Source of the DNA: Hyphomicrobiales bacterium
GTDB taxonomy: Bacteria > Pseudomonadota > Alphaproteobacteria > Rhizobiales > Xanthobacteraceae
Assembly (NCBI GenBank): GCA_003133345.1
Contig: PKXB01000014.1
Location: forward strand, 16,042 to 32,389
Length of the DNA stretch: 16,348 bases
Direction: 5' to 3'
The first letter of the stretch is position 1, and each line of letters starts with the position of its first letter. This document shows, in pieces, positions 9,101-15,369 of this stretch. The translations under genes and the position numbers were made by a program. Under the pieces are notes generated by a model, which saw nothing but the letters and a program-made list of their open reading frames with translations, was not told the DNA's origin and did no database searches.

Positions 9101-11884
9101 CTGGAGACCGTACGCCAATTGATCCGCGCGCATTCCTACTGGCGGATGAAGCAGCTCGCGGTGGACCTGGTGATCGTCAACGAGAGAAGCACCTCGTATG
9201 TCCAGGATCTGCAAACCGCTCTGGAGTCGGTCGTTCGCGTAAACCTGGCGCGAATGCCGGAGCGCCGCCATGGGGCGGTGTTCTTGCTGCGCGCCGACCT
9301 GCTGTCTGCCGAGGTGCGAAACCTGCTTCAGACGGTGGCGCGCGTGGTGATTGTAAGCCGGCGTGGAAGCCTCGCTGAGCAAGTCAAACGTCTGCAAGAA
9401 ATAGCACCGGCCGCCGAACCGCCGCGTCTGGCGCCGCGGAGCGTGAGCCCGCCTGAGTTTGTCGCGCCGCCGCCGCTCGAATTCTTCAACGGAATTGGCG
9501 GATTCGATAAGGATGGAAGGGAGTACGTCACCGTCCTCGACGGGGATCAAGAGACGCCCGCGCCTTGGGTGAATGTCATCGCCAATCCCTCGTTCGGCTT
9601 CCAGGTCTCCGCTGAGGGCAGCGGTTATACATGGTCGGGCAATAGCCGCGAGAACCAGCTCACACCTCGATCGAACGACCCGGTCAGCGACAGCCCCGGT
9701 GAAGCCATTTACCTGCGCGACCAGGACAGTGGAGAGGTCTGGACGGCGACCGCGCTTCCCATCCGCGACGACGCCGCCCGATACATTGCCAGACATGGCC
9801 AAGGGTACAGCCGATTCGAGCATGTGTCGCACGGGATTGAGCTCGATCTTCTGCAGTTCGTTCCGCTCGACGATTCCATCAAGATTTACAGACTGAAGAT
9901 CAAGAACGTCTCGGGCCGCCGGCGGCGACTATCGGTAACGGCCTATGTGGAGTGGGTGCTGGGACCTTCGCGCACCGCTTGTGCGCCCTATATCGTCACT
10001 GAAATCGATTCCGAAACCGGTGTGTTACTGGCGCGCAATCCGTGGCGCATGGAGTTCGGCGCCCGTGTGGCCTTTGCCGACTTGGCTGGCCGGCAAGGTT
10101 CGTGGTCTGGCGATCGCACTGAGTTCATCGGTCGCAATGGCAGCTTCGCATTGCCGGCCGCGCTCGCAAGCCGGGATCCGTTGTCCAACCGGGTCGGCGC
10201 CGGCCTCGATCCTTGCGGCGTTCTGCAAACCGTCGTGGAGATTCCGCCAAACCGTGAGGTAGAAGTCACCTTTTTGTTGGGCGATGCGGCGACGCGAGTG
10301 GAAGCCCTGTCGCTGGTCGAACGGTTTCGAGCGGCCGACCTCGATGAGGTCTTCCGCGAAGTAACAAGGTACTGGGACGATACGCTGGGCGCGGTCCAGG
10401 TGCGCACGCCCGATCGTGCGATAGATATCCTGATGAACCGCTGGCTTCTATATCAAACGATCGTTTGCCGATTATGGGCTCGATCGGGATTCTACCAGGC
10501 AAGCGGTGCTTATGGCTTCCGCGATCAGCTGCAAGACGGGATGGCGCTTTGCTTGTCGCAGCCAAAGCTGACGCGGGAGCATCTGCTGCGCGCAGCGGCA
10601 CGACAGTTTACCGAGGGTGACGTTCAGCACTGGTGGTTGCCGTCCTCAGGTAAGGGCATTCGCACGCGCGTTTCCGATGATCTTCTCTGGTTGCCCTACG
10701 CCACGGCACAATATGTGATGGCGACTGGCGATCTCGCTGTCCTCGACGAGGAAATTGCGTTTCTCGATGGAATGACCCTCGCGCCTGACGAGCAGGATGC
10801 GTTTTTTCAGCCTATGCCCTCGGATGAGCGGGCGACGCTGTTCGAACATTGCGCTCGCGGTCTCGATCGCAGCCTTACGCTCGGACGCCATGGTCTCCCG
10901 CTGATCGGCGGGGGAGACTGGAACGATGGATTAAACCGGGTGGGCGCGGGCGGACAGGGCGAAAGCATTTGGCTGGGTTGGTTTCTTCACGCCACCATCG
11001 GGAATTTCGTCGCGTTCGCGGAGCAACGGGGTCAGCATGATCGCGCAGCATCATGGCGGCAGCACGCGACGTCGCTGCGCGATGCCCTTGAGCGAGACGG
11101 TTGGGATGGCGACTGGTATCGCCGCGGCTATTTTGACGATGGAACGCCGCTCGGGTCAGCATCTAGCAGCGAGTGCCGCATAGACTCCATCGCTCAATCC
11201 TGGGGAGTGATCTCCGGCGCGGCAGACCCAGCACGCGCCGCGCGTGCCATGGCGGCGGTCGACGAAAATCTCATCTTGCATGATGACCGACTTGCTCTGC
11301 TGTTCACGCCGCCCTTCGATCAATCCACGCCGGATCCCGGTTACATCAAGGGCTATCCGCCGGGAATCCGCGAGAATGGCGGGCAATATACTCACGCTGC
11401 ACTCTGGTCAGTTCAAGCATTTGCCAAGCTTGGCGATGGGGACAAGGCAGCTAATTTGCTTTCGTTCCTCAATCCAATCAACAACGCTCGCACTTGGGCT
11501 GACGCGCAACGCTACAAGGTGGAACCATATGTGGTGTGTGCGGATGTCTACTCCGTTCCGCCACACGTGGGGCGGGGCGGCTGGACATGGTACACCGGCT
11601 CGGCCGGTTGGATGTATCGGGCAGGTTTAGAGTCGGTTTTGGGATTCACCGTGGAGGGCACCACATTGAGGCTGGACCCTTGCGTGCCCCGCGCGTGGCG
11701 AGATTTCGAAATTTCATTTCGCCACCACACGACGCGCTACGAAGTGTTCGTTGAAAATCATAGCGGAGTTTGCCGTGGCATTGCCAGCTTGGAACTGGAT
11801 GGCCAAGCGCTCGCTCATGGTTCGACCGGCATCACGCTAGTTGACGACGGCGCCACCCATCATGTCCGTTTGATCCTCGGATGA
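3143..11884 (+). CDS. ndvB: Cyclic beta-1,2-glucan synthase (NdvB/ChvB/Cgs)
   Basis: Giant inner-membrane enzyme that makes periplasmic cyclic beta-1,2-glucan from UDP-glucose. Its 2913 residues are slightly longer than Rhizobium/Brucella homologues (about 2830-2870). Order: soluble N-terminus; membrane helices at about 415-466; a GT84 glycosyltransferase domain with DTDTRLP (D635, D637), SHDLLEG (748-754) and QHRWARGDWQ (782-791); more membrane helices at about 830-870, 897-915 and 953-998; a helical linker to about 1340. Then comes the cyclisation (GH189-type, formerly glucoamylase-like) domain at about 1416-1573, with PWGISESAYN (E1465) and AYMAHHQGMS. Two GH94 N-terminal beta-sandwich regions follow at about 1650-1900 and 2146-2400. 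Last is the GH94 (alpha/alpha)6 phosphorylase-like domain with GGDWNDG (2590-2596), known in Brucella Cgs to control ring size. All key motifs appear intact. The exporter gene ndvA is not adjacent. Several long antisense frames here are shadows. Confidence 0.97.
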   Translation: MRRRFSRLLPRISSAPPWADEEAIREELFSVERLEQHAESLAAAQSVSSRPERGRPLATRVRDNDEALLDAYRVIAAAIADKRPITPAAEWLIDNFHLAEDQIREIRTDLPPSYYRQLPKLAEGPFKGYPRIFEIAWAFVAHTDSRFEAEMLRRFVLAYQRVQPLTIGELWALAITIRVVLVENLRRLADLIVGSQTSRDAADVLADRLLGAGIRSPEVAAAVLREFTHSSLTRSFAVQLVQRLRDEDPATTPALSWLDKRLSSQGTNADDIVREEHRRQGAANVTVRNIVTSMRLISELDWADFFERVSLVDEELRAGSDFADMDFPTRDRYRRAIEELARGSAHSEIDVGREAILIAKCAEAGRQTGTAEVDPRRRNPGYYLIGQGRRAFEKQLGFRAPLKNWLVRANTEVGISGYLATVTLTAGLLVALALLVVSMAGADGWSLLLLAFLGLFISVDAAITLVNRVVTDRFGPAVLPGLELRDGVSSEFRTIVVMPTLLTSSAAIDELIERLEIHYLASPDGDIRFALLSDWTDSLTESAAGDEELLGAAIEGIGRLNGRYGPASDGPRFLLLHRRRVWNESQGEWIGWERKRGKLHELNRLLRGATDTTFLAVGGRPPLVPPGVRYVITLDTDTRLPIGAAKRLIGKMAHPLNRPKLDLVSRRVVEGYGVLQPRVTPSLPTVRDGSLYQRVFSSPTGIDPYAAAVSDVYQDLFEEGSYSGKGIYDVDAFEAALVGRIAESSVLSHDLLEGIFARAGLVSDVEVFEDFPSRYDVAASRQHRWARGDWQLLPWTIGSGSATGGRGRTDIPPLGRWKLVDNLRRTLSAPASFLALLTGWILLPPAAASLWCGFVLLPFLLTAFLPLVTRVIPRRSGITTGSHFRAFRLDLRVAVLQFCLQVALLAHQAWLMGDAIARTLSRLYRRRGLLEWLTAAAAGADRELKLVGFYRRMAGAVALAVCGALAVAYADHDAWLIAAPFIAVWTLSPAIAWWVSGSPRPDQSSLSDAESESLRLTARRTWHFFETFVTAEDHMLPPDNFQEDPWPVVAHRTSPTNLGLYLLSVLAARDFGWIDLTSAVDRLEETLRTMNRLERFRGHFFNWYDTHDLNPLEPKYISSVDSGNLAGHLIVLRSACREMIATPVIGPEALTGIMDSVKLTLVALDALSGDRRISENARKQLQITLDSLAASLESPAKSPADLAFRLSNLGRQSETLLELARAILEDGHDEVAGKADVVIWTEAIAASVQGHQRDVDGLLSWIHLIADEASSGVLTLANLPDHCQTLIEDLTQQKADHTSSGADDDLARIDRHIAALEQAAVTAQALIRRIESLDELAEKIFDEMQFGFLLDPARQMLSIGYQSAEGVLDPSCYDLLASEARLASFIAIAKGDIAPKHWFKLGRAVTPIDRGSALISWSGSMFEYLMPELVMREPEGSLLHQTARLIVSRQIEYGAQLGVPWGISESAYNFRDLELTYQYSNFGVPGLGLKRGLSENIVVAPYATALASMIEPVAAVRNFARLADVGGCGRYGWYEALDYTPGRIQEGKSVAVVRAYMAHHQGMSLIAIANTLHGGAMRTRFHANPIVQATELLLQERPPRDVAVKWVRAEEVSQTAQVRELVPPMLRRFRSPHDRVPRSHLLSNGRYAVMITAAGSGFSRWRNLAVSRWREDVTCDPWGSYVYLRDVENGAVWSAGFQPSGARPDNYEVAFSEDRVEIARRDGTLATTLDVVVSPEDDGEVRRVSVSNLGARTREIEVTSYSEVVLAPSSDDAAHPAFSKLFVQTEFVPELGALLATRRRRAPEEPEVWAAHLAVLEGEATDELQYETDRARFLGRGNGVRSPMSMSSGRPLSNTVGTVLDPIFSIRRRVRVPPGATVRLSFWTLLARSRDEVISLADKHHDVAAFERAATLAWTQAQVQLHHLGITPDEAHLFQRLANRIMYSDLTLRPSPEILKRNDLGPSALWAHGISGDLPIVLCRIDEAEHLETVRQLIRAHSYWRMKQLAVDLVIVNERSTSYVQDLQTALESVVRVNLARMPERRHGAVFLLRADLLSAEVRNLLQTVARVVIVSRRGSLAEQVKRLQEIAPAAEPPRLAPRSVSPPEFVAPPPLEFFNGIGGFDKDGREYVTVLDGDQETPAPWVNVIANPSFGFQVSAEGSGYTWSGNSRENQLTPRSNDPVSDSPGEAIYLRDQDSGEVWTATALPIRDDAARYIARHGQGYSRFEHVSHGIELDLLQFVPLDDSIKIYRLKIKNVSGRRRRLSVTAYVEWVLGPSRTACAPYIVTEIDSETGVLLARNPWRMEFGARVAFADLAGRQGSWSGDRTEFIGRNGSFALPAALASRDPLSNRVGAGLDPCGVLQTVVEIPPNREVEVTFLLGDAATRVEALSLVERFRAADLDEVFREVTRYWDDTLGAVQVRTPDRAIDILMNRWLLYQTIVCRLWARSGFYQASGAYGFRDQLQDGMALCLSQPKLTREHLLRAAARQFTEGDVQHWWLPSSGKGIRTRVSDDLLWLPYATAQYVMATGDLAVLDEEIAFLDGMTLAPDEQDAFFQPMPSDERATLFEHCARGLDRSLTLGRHGLPLIGGGDWNDGLNRVGAGGQGESIWLGWFLHATIGNFVAFAEQRGQHDRAASWRQHATSLRDALERDGWDGDWYRRGYFDDGTPLGSASSSECRIDSIAQSWGVISGAADPARAARAMAAVDENLILHDDRLALLFTPPFDQSTPDPGYIKGYPPGIRENGGQYTHAALWSVQAFAKLGDGDKAANLLSFLNPINNARTWADAQRYKVEPYVVCADVYSVPPHVGRGGWTWYTGSAGWMYRAGLESVLGFTVEGTTLRLDPCVPRAWRDFEISFRHHTTRYEVFVENHSGVCRGIASLELDGQALAHGSTGITLVDDGATHHVRLILG

Positions 11885-11903
11885 CCTACCTGCGATCGCT
11901 CGG

Positions 11904-12098
11904 CTAGGCCGCCTTGGGGCTCGGCAAACTGTGATCGTGGCTCACGGTACACGCCTGCTCACGGCCGCACTTTATGCAGATGAATATCTCGTTGTCCAAA
12001 TCAAGGGTACGGTTGGCTGACTCAATCTGCTTGAGTCGCAACTCGCCACCGCAGAGGTCACAGCGCGACGAGGGCGGCGGCTCGACAAGGGTCCGCAT
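11904..12098 (-). CDS. Small zinc-ribbon protein (hypothetical)
   Basis: A 64-residue soluble protein with two CxxC knuckles, CDLCGGEL (C13, C16) and CIKCGREQ (C41, C44), spaced as in a rubredoxin-like or zinc-ribbon fold. A tail with C50, H54 and H56 follows. It probably binds one zinc ion; the role is unknown. The frame is open to an ATG at 12149, but ATG 12098 is preferred because AAGGA (12105-12109 on the complement) lies six bases ahead and the residues before it look random. It converges on ndvB with only 19 bp between the stops, and no terminator hairpin is evident there. Confidence 0.7.
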   Translation of the reverse strand: MRTLVEPPPSSRCDLCGGELRLKQIESANRTLDLDNEIFICIKCGREQACTVSHDHSLPSPKAA

Positions 12099-12104
12099 GG
12101 GATT

Positions 12105-12109
12105 TCCTT
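12105..12109 (-). promoter_or_regulatory. Shine-Dalgarno of the zinc-ribbon gene
   Basis: AAGGA on the minus strand, six bases before ATG 12098. It decides for the shorter 64-residue product over the 81-residue reading. Confidence 0.6.
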
Positions 12110-12489
12110 TCGTCCGACATGCTTCGGAACGAGGGAATGGAACACTCAAAAGGGTCCCAGTTGAAAAGTTGAATTGAAAGCCCGAACGCTTTGCGTTGGC
12201 GTCTCGATCGGCATGAGGCTGCGCGTTTAAGAAGGGTGTGTCCAGTCACATTTCCGGAGGCGCACGCGAACATGCTCGTCTCCGAGATCGCGAGCTTTAA
12301 GCCAACTGGGCACCTGGAACTGCTCCATAATAGAAGAAAAAGCCGCGAAATACTGATTTTGAATCAATTCTCGGTGAAAGTTTTCGCAGCCAGTCTTCGG
12401 CTGCCCGTGAGTATGCAAGATCACTCCAGTAATGGCCCGCAAGCCAAATCCGCCTGCCGGCGATGATCAAAACCGAAAAAGCGATGGCA
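12110..12489. other. 380-bp gap without a firm gene
   Basis: This is the region between the zinc-ribbon gene and the end of the MLE-type gene; both are on the minus strand, so it should hold the zinc-ribbon promoter. The only sequence with protein-like character is a minus-strand frame at 12227-12442. Its second half, from an internal ATG, reads MEQFQVPSWLKARDLGDE and continues to RLRKCDW. It lacks a visible Shine-Dalgarno and ends abruptly, so I do not call it as a gene. No repeats, tRNA or terminator were recognised. Confidence 0.4.
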
Positions 12490-13614
12490 TCAGGCCACGT
12501 TCCGCGTGGCGATATGCACGCGGTGCCGGCGTACGCGATCCTCGTCGACGTCGATGCCGAGTCCCGGGCGCTCGATGCTGTCGGCGTGACCTTTATCGGT
12601 GCGGATCGGCTGCGCGGTCACGTCCTCAGCGAGCCCGCTATGCGTCAGCGTCAGCCCCCAGGCGATGTTGGGGATGACGGAGGCGACGTGTAGCGCCGCC
12701 GCGCAGGCGATGCTGGATTCGCCAGTCTTGCAGGAAATATTGACGCTCATGCCGAGGCTGTCGCACAGCTTGCCGGCCTCGACCACCGCCCGGATGCCGC
12801 CGAGCTTGATTGCCTTCAGGCTGACGCCGCGCGCGGCCTTGCACTCGTGATGGCGGGAGATGTCGGCGAGCGAATGGATACCTTCGTCGGCGCCGATTGC
12901 GATCTCGGGCGCGGCCGCGGCGACCGCCGCCATGCCGGCGAGATCATCGGCCACAACCGGCTGCTCGAAGAAATCGAGGCCGCAGCCTTTCACCGCGCGC
13001 ACATAGTCGATGGCCTGCTCGGTCGTGTAGCCCTGGTTGGCGTCGGCGGAAATCAGCAGGCCCGGGCCGAGCAGCTTGCAGATCGCGCGTGTGCGGGCGG
13101 CGTCGTTGGCGGCGGTGTCGATGCCGACCTTGATCTTGTAGGCGGTGATGCCGACCGCTTTCTTTTTTTTGGCGTCGCGCAGGTCGCCCTCTAAGTCGCC
13201 GCCGCCGATCACGCCGAGCAGCGCCATGCGGTTGCGTTTCTTCTCGCCGAGCAGCGCGTGCACCGGTTTGCCGGCGGCGCGACCGGCGAGATCGTGCAAT
13301 GCGATCTCGATTGCCGCCTTGGCGCCGTGGTTGCCGTACATGCGCCCGTCCATGGCGGCGAGCGCGCCGGCGATATCGGCGCCATCGCGTCCGCGCAACA
13401 CGGGATCGAGATAATGCACGGCAGACACGATGCTCTCGAGCGTGTCGCCGGTCATGATCGGCGCCGAGGCGGCCTCGCCCCAACCGACGAAGTCGTTATC
13501 GGCTTCGACTCGCACCAGCACGTTGTCGGCGCGGCGTACTACCTCGCCCGCCATGATGACGGGCTTGAGCATGGGCAGGCTGACCGCAATCGGCTCGATG
13601 GTCCGGATGCGCAC
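12490..13614 (-). CDS. Enolase-superfamily enzyme, muconate-lactonizing (MLE) subgroup
   Basis: Cytoplasmic Mg2+ enzyme of the mandelate racemase/muconate cycloisomerase superfamily, 374 residues. These enzymes abstract the proton next to a carboxylate to isomerise, epimerise or eliminate. The N-terminal capping domain includes GWGEAAS (44-50) and YGNHGAKAAIEIALHDLAG (93-111). The barrel carries the full MLE set: KIK (K160, K162), metal ligands D191 (SADANQ), E217 (FFEQPV) and D243 (IGADEG), and the opposite-face lysine K270 (KAIKLGG). The two-lysine arrangement points to racemase/epimerase, cycloisomerase or succinylbenzoate-synthase chemistry rather than the His-type mandelate racemase. It starts with GTG, 13 bp after the upstream binding-protein stop, so it is probably co-transcribed. 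A run of four Lys (149-152) is encoded by A8-G-A3, unusual in this GC-rich DNA. Substrate not determinable. Confidence 0.92.
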   Translation of the reverse strand: MRIRTIEPIAVSLPMLKPVIMAGEVVRRADNVLVRVEADNDFVGWGEAASAPIMTGDTLESIVSAVHYLDPVLRGRDGADIAGALAAMDGRMYGNHGAKAAIEIALHDLAGRAAGKPVHALLGEKKRNRMALLGVIGGGDLEGDLRDAKKKKAVGITAYKIKVGIDTAANDAARTRAICKLLGPGLLISADANQGYTTEQAIDYVRAVKGCGLDFFEQPVVADDLAGMAAVAAAAPEIAIGADEGIHSLADISRHHECKAARGVSLKAIKLGGIRAVVEAGKLCDSLGMSVNISCKTGESSIACAAALHVASVIPNIAWGLTLTHSGLAEDVTAQPIRTDKGHADSIERPGLGIDVDEDRVRRHRVHIATRNVA

Positions 13615-13627
13615 GGGCGCTCAGCCT

Positions 13628-14644
13628 CTACAGCTTCTTCATGCCGGACTTATCGATAATGTCCTTGAACATCGCGATTTCCTTGCTGACGCGCGCCCAG
13701 GCGGCATCGGCGCCCTTCGGCCGTACCTGGAAACCGGCTTTGTACAGTTTCTCTTTCATCTCCGGCGTTGAGAGAACCTTGAGCGTTTCCTGCTCCAGCC
13801 ACTTGACGTTCTCAGGCGGCGTCTTGGCGGGCGCCATCAGCACGGTGTCGGTGGCGAACACGAAGTCCGGGTAGCCGGCTTCCGCCATGGTCGGAACGTC
13901 CGGCATGTCGGGCCAGCGCGTTTCGCCGGTGAACGCGAGGCATCGCAGCGTGCCAGCCTTGATGTGCTGTGCAGCCGGCGGCAGCGAGCCGGAGCTCAAC
14001 TGTGTGGTGCCGCTGAGCAAAGCTTGAATGGCGTCGCCGCCGCCCTTGAACACGACGTCTTCCAGCTTGGGCAGATTTTCGCGGAGTTTCAAAACCTCGA
14101 GCTGGATCTGCGGTGTCGTGCCGATTGGCGGTGTCGCACAATTAAACTTCTCCGGATTGGCCCTGGCGAGCGCGACGAATTCCTTCACCGTCTTCGCTGA
14201 CAAATCGGACTTGACCACAATAGTATTGGGCGAGGTTGCCAGTTCGCTGACCCCCACGAAGTCCTTGAGGGGGTCATACGGGATAGAGTTGTAAAGCGTA
14301 GCGTTGACCGAATAGGCGTTGGTCGCGAGCAAGATCGTGTAGCCATCCGGGTCGGAGCGCGCGACGTAGCCCATGCCGATATTGCTGCCGGCGCCGCCGC
14401 GGTTCTCGATGATGAAGGTCTTGCCGGTCGCTTGCTCGAGCGCGGCGGCGGTGATGCGTCCAACGATGTCGGACGGCCCGCCCGGCGTATTGGCCACCAC
14501 GATCTTGACCGGGCGCTCCGGGTAGGCGGCATAGGCCGAGCGGATGCGCAGAAACGCCGGTGCGGCGATGCCCGCCGCCAGCACGCCGGCGCCCTTGATG
14601 ATACGGCGCCGCGATAGCGTCGAATTTCCTTGTGCTTTCTTCAT
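13628..14644 (-). CDS. Bug/TctC-family periplasmic carboxylate-binding protein
   Basis: Extracytoplasmic solute receptor of the tripartite tricarboxylate transporter (TTT) type, 338 residues. The N-terminus has a twin-arginine signal, SRRRIIKGAG (11-20), then a hydrophobic stretch to about residue 32 and a likely cleavage site after AYA near 39. The mature part begins with the family pattern YPERPVKIVVANTPGGPSD and has ENRGGAGSNIG. These are the two loops that in Bug proteins bind carboxylate oxygens of ligands such as citrate, glutamate or aromatic acids. No TctA or TctB membrane gene is nearby; orphan Bug receptors are common in Hyphomicrobiales and Burkholderiales. It leads the leftward unit with the MLE-type enzyme directly behind, suggesting that it binds that enzyme's substrate or a precursor (inference). 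ATG 14644 is preceded by AAGGGGGG. Confidence 0.93.
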   Translation of the reverse strand: MKKAQGNSTLSRRRIIKGAGVLAAGIAAPAFLRIRSAYAAYPERPVKIVVANTPGGPSDIVGRITAAALEQATGKTFIIENRGGAGSNIGMGYVARSDPDGYTILLATNAYSVNATLYNSIPYDPLKDFVGVSELATSPNTIVVKSDLSAKTVKEFVALARANPEKFNCATPPIGTTPQIQLEVLKLRENLPKLEDVVFKGGGDAIQALLSGTTQLSSGSLPPAAQHIKAGTLRCLAFTGETRWPDMPDVPTMAEAGYPDFVFATDTVLMAPAKTPPENVKWLEQETLKVLSTPEMKEKLYKAGFQVRPKGADAAWARVSKEIAMFKDIIDKSGMKKL

Positions 14645-14825
14645 GGTCCCCCCTTATTGCTGAGCAATATTTTCTCGTTAGCGCCCATGCCCATATTAGG
14701 GTAAGCTTTTGCGAACATTGGAGCAATGGCGTCGGATGCGGGGGTGCCGCGGCCGGCGGCGCCTTCGGCCAAAGCACACAATTTCCATGATATTCACACG
14801 TCGCCTGACGCGGTCCGCTTAATCC
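14645..14825. promoter_or_regulatory. Divergent promoter region of the carboxylate cassette
   Basis: These 181 bp separate the Bug/MLE unit from the split decarboxylase unit and must contain both promoters. The half near the binding-protein gene is AT-richer (14654-14720) and holds a perfect small palindrome, listed separately. The half near the decarboxylase is GC-rich up to about 14770. I could not assign firm -35/-10 boxes. Shared control of both units by one regulator is plausible, but no regulator gene lies in the cassette. Confidence 0.5.
14656..14668. promoter_or_regulatory. Palindrome ATTGCTGAGCAAT, candidate operator
   Basis: A perfect 6-1-6 inverted repeat 12 bases upstream of the binding-protein ATG. 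Its position, overlapping the expected 5' leader or promoter, suits a repressor site; a small leader hairpin is the alternative. There is no second copy elsewhere in the window that I noticed. Confidence 0.35.
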
Positions 14826-15362
14826 ATGAACGACATGCAAACGCGAGCGGCGGCCTGGCACGAGATCGTGCTTGCGACCCTCAAGAGCAACAATGTCAAA
14901 CTCATAACTTATGTCCCCGACCGGGTGTTCACGCCGCTGATCAAGGCGCTGCACGGCGATCCGTTTTTCACCACTTTCGCCACGACGCGCGAGGAAGAAG
15001 CCATCGGCATCGTGACCGGCGCCTGGATGGGCGGGTTGCGCGGCGCCGTGCTGATGCAGACCAGCGGCTTCGGCACCATTCCGAATGCGCTCGCCTCGCT
15101 GGTGGTGCCGAGCCAGATTCCGGCGCTGATCTTCGTCTCCGAGCGCGGCACGCTTGGCGAGTTCAATCTCGGCCAGGCCATGGTGTGCAAGACCATGCGG
15201 CCGGTGATCGATTCGCTCGGCGTCGAAAATCATACGATCACGCGCCAGGACGAACTTGCCTTCATCATCGACCGCTCGATCAAGCAGGCAGTGGCAACGC
15301 AGGCGCCGGTCGTCTTCATCCTCTCGCCGCTGCTGACCGGTGGCAAAGTGTTTGAGGCTTGA
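14826..15362 (+). CDS. Split ThDP-dependent 2-oxoacid decarboxylase, alpha subunit (sulfopyruvate/phosphonopyruvate decarboxylase-like)
   Basis: N-terminal (Pyr-binding) half of a thiamine-diphosphate decarboxylase, 178 residues, matching the size of ComD-type alpha subunits. The segment TTREEEAIGIVTGAWMGG (53-70) carries the conserved Glu (E56 by alignment with other ThDP decarboxylases) that activates the cofactor's aminopyrimidine. MQTSGFGTIPNALASL (77-92) and VSERGTLGEFN (104-114) follow the family pattern. It should work only as a complex with the next gene's product, which binds the diphosphate. Known members convert sulfopyruvate or phosphonopyruvate to the aldehyde plus CO2; which 2-oxo acid is used here is unknown. 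No strong Shine-Dalgarno is seen before ATG 14826; ATG 14835 is an alternative start. It is divergent from the Bug/MLE unit. Confidence 0.87.
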   Translation: MNDMQTRAAAWHEIVLATLKSNNVKLITYVPDRVFTPLIKALHGDPFFTTFATTREEEAIGIVTGAWMGGLRGAVLMQTSGFGTIPNALASLVVPSQIPALIFVSERGTLGEFNLGQAMVCKTMRPVIDSLGVENHTITRQDELAFIIDRSIKQAVATQAPVVFILSPLLTGGKVFEA

Positions 15363-15369
15363 GCCGCCC

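Noticed and set aside
7394..9832. Two long minus-strand frames (357 and 449 codons) inside ndvB
   Set aside because: They are antisense to intact, motif-bearing domains of ndvB; their translations are Arg/His-rich, lack any recognisable domain and have no ribosome sites. They are shadows of GC-rich coding DNA.
12944..13483. 179-codon Arg-rich minus-strand frame inside the MLE-type gene
   Set aside because: It is a shifted reading of the same strand as the MLE-type enzyme, whose catalytic residues are all in the called frame.
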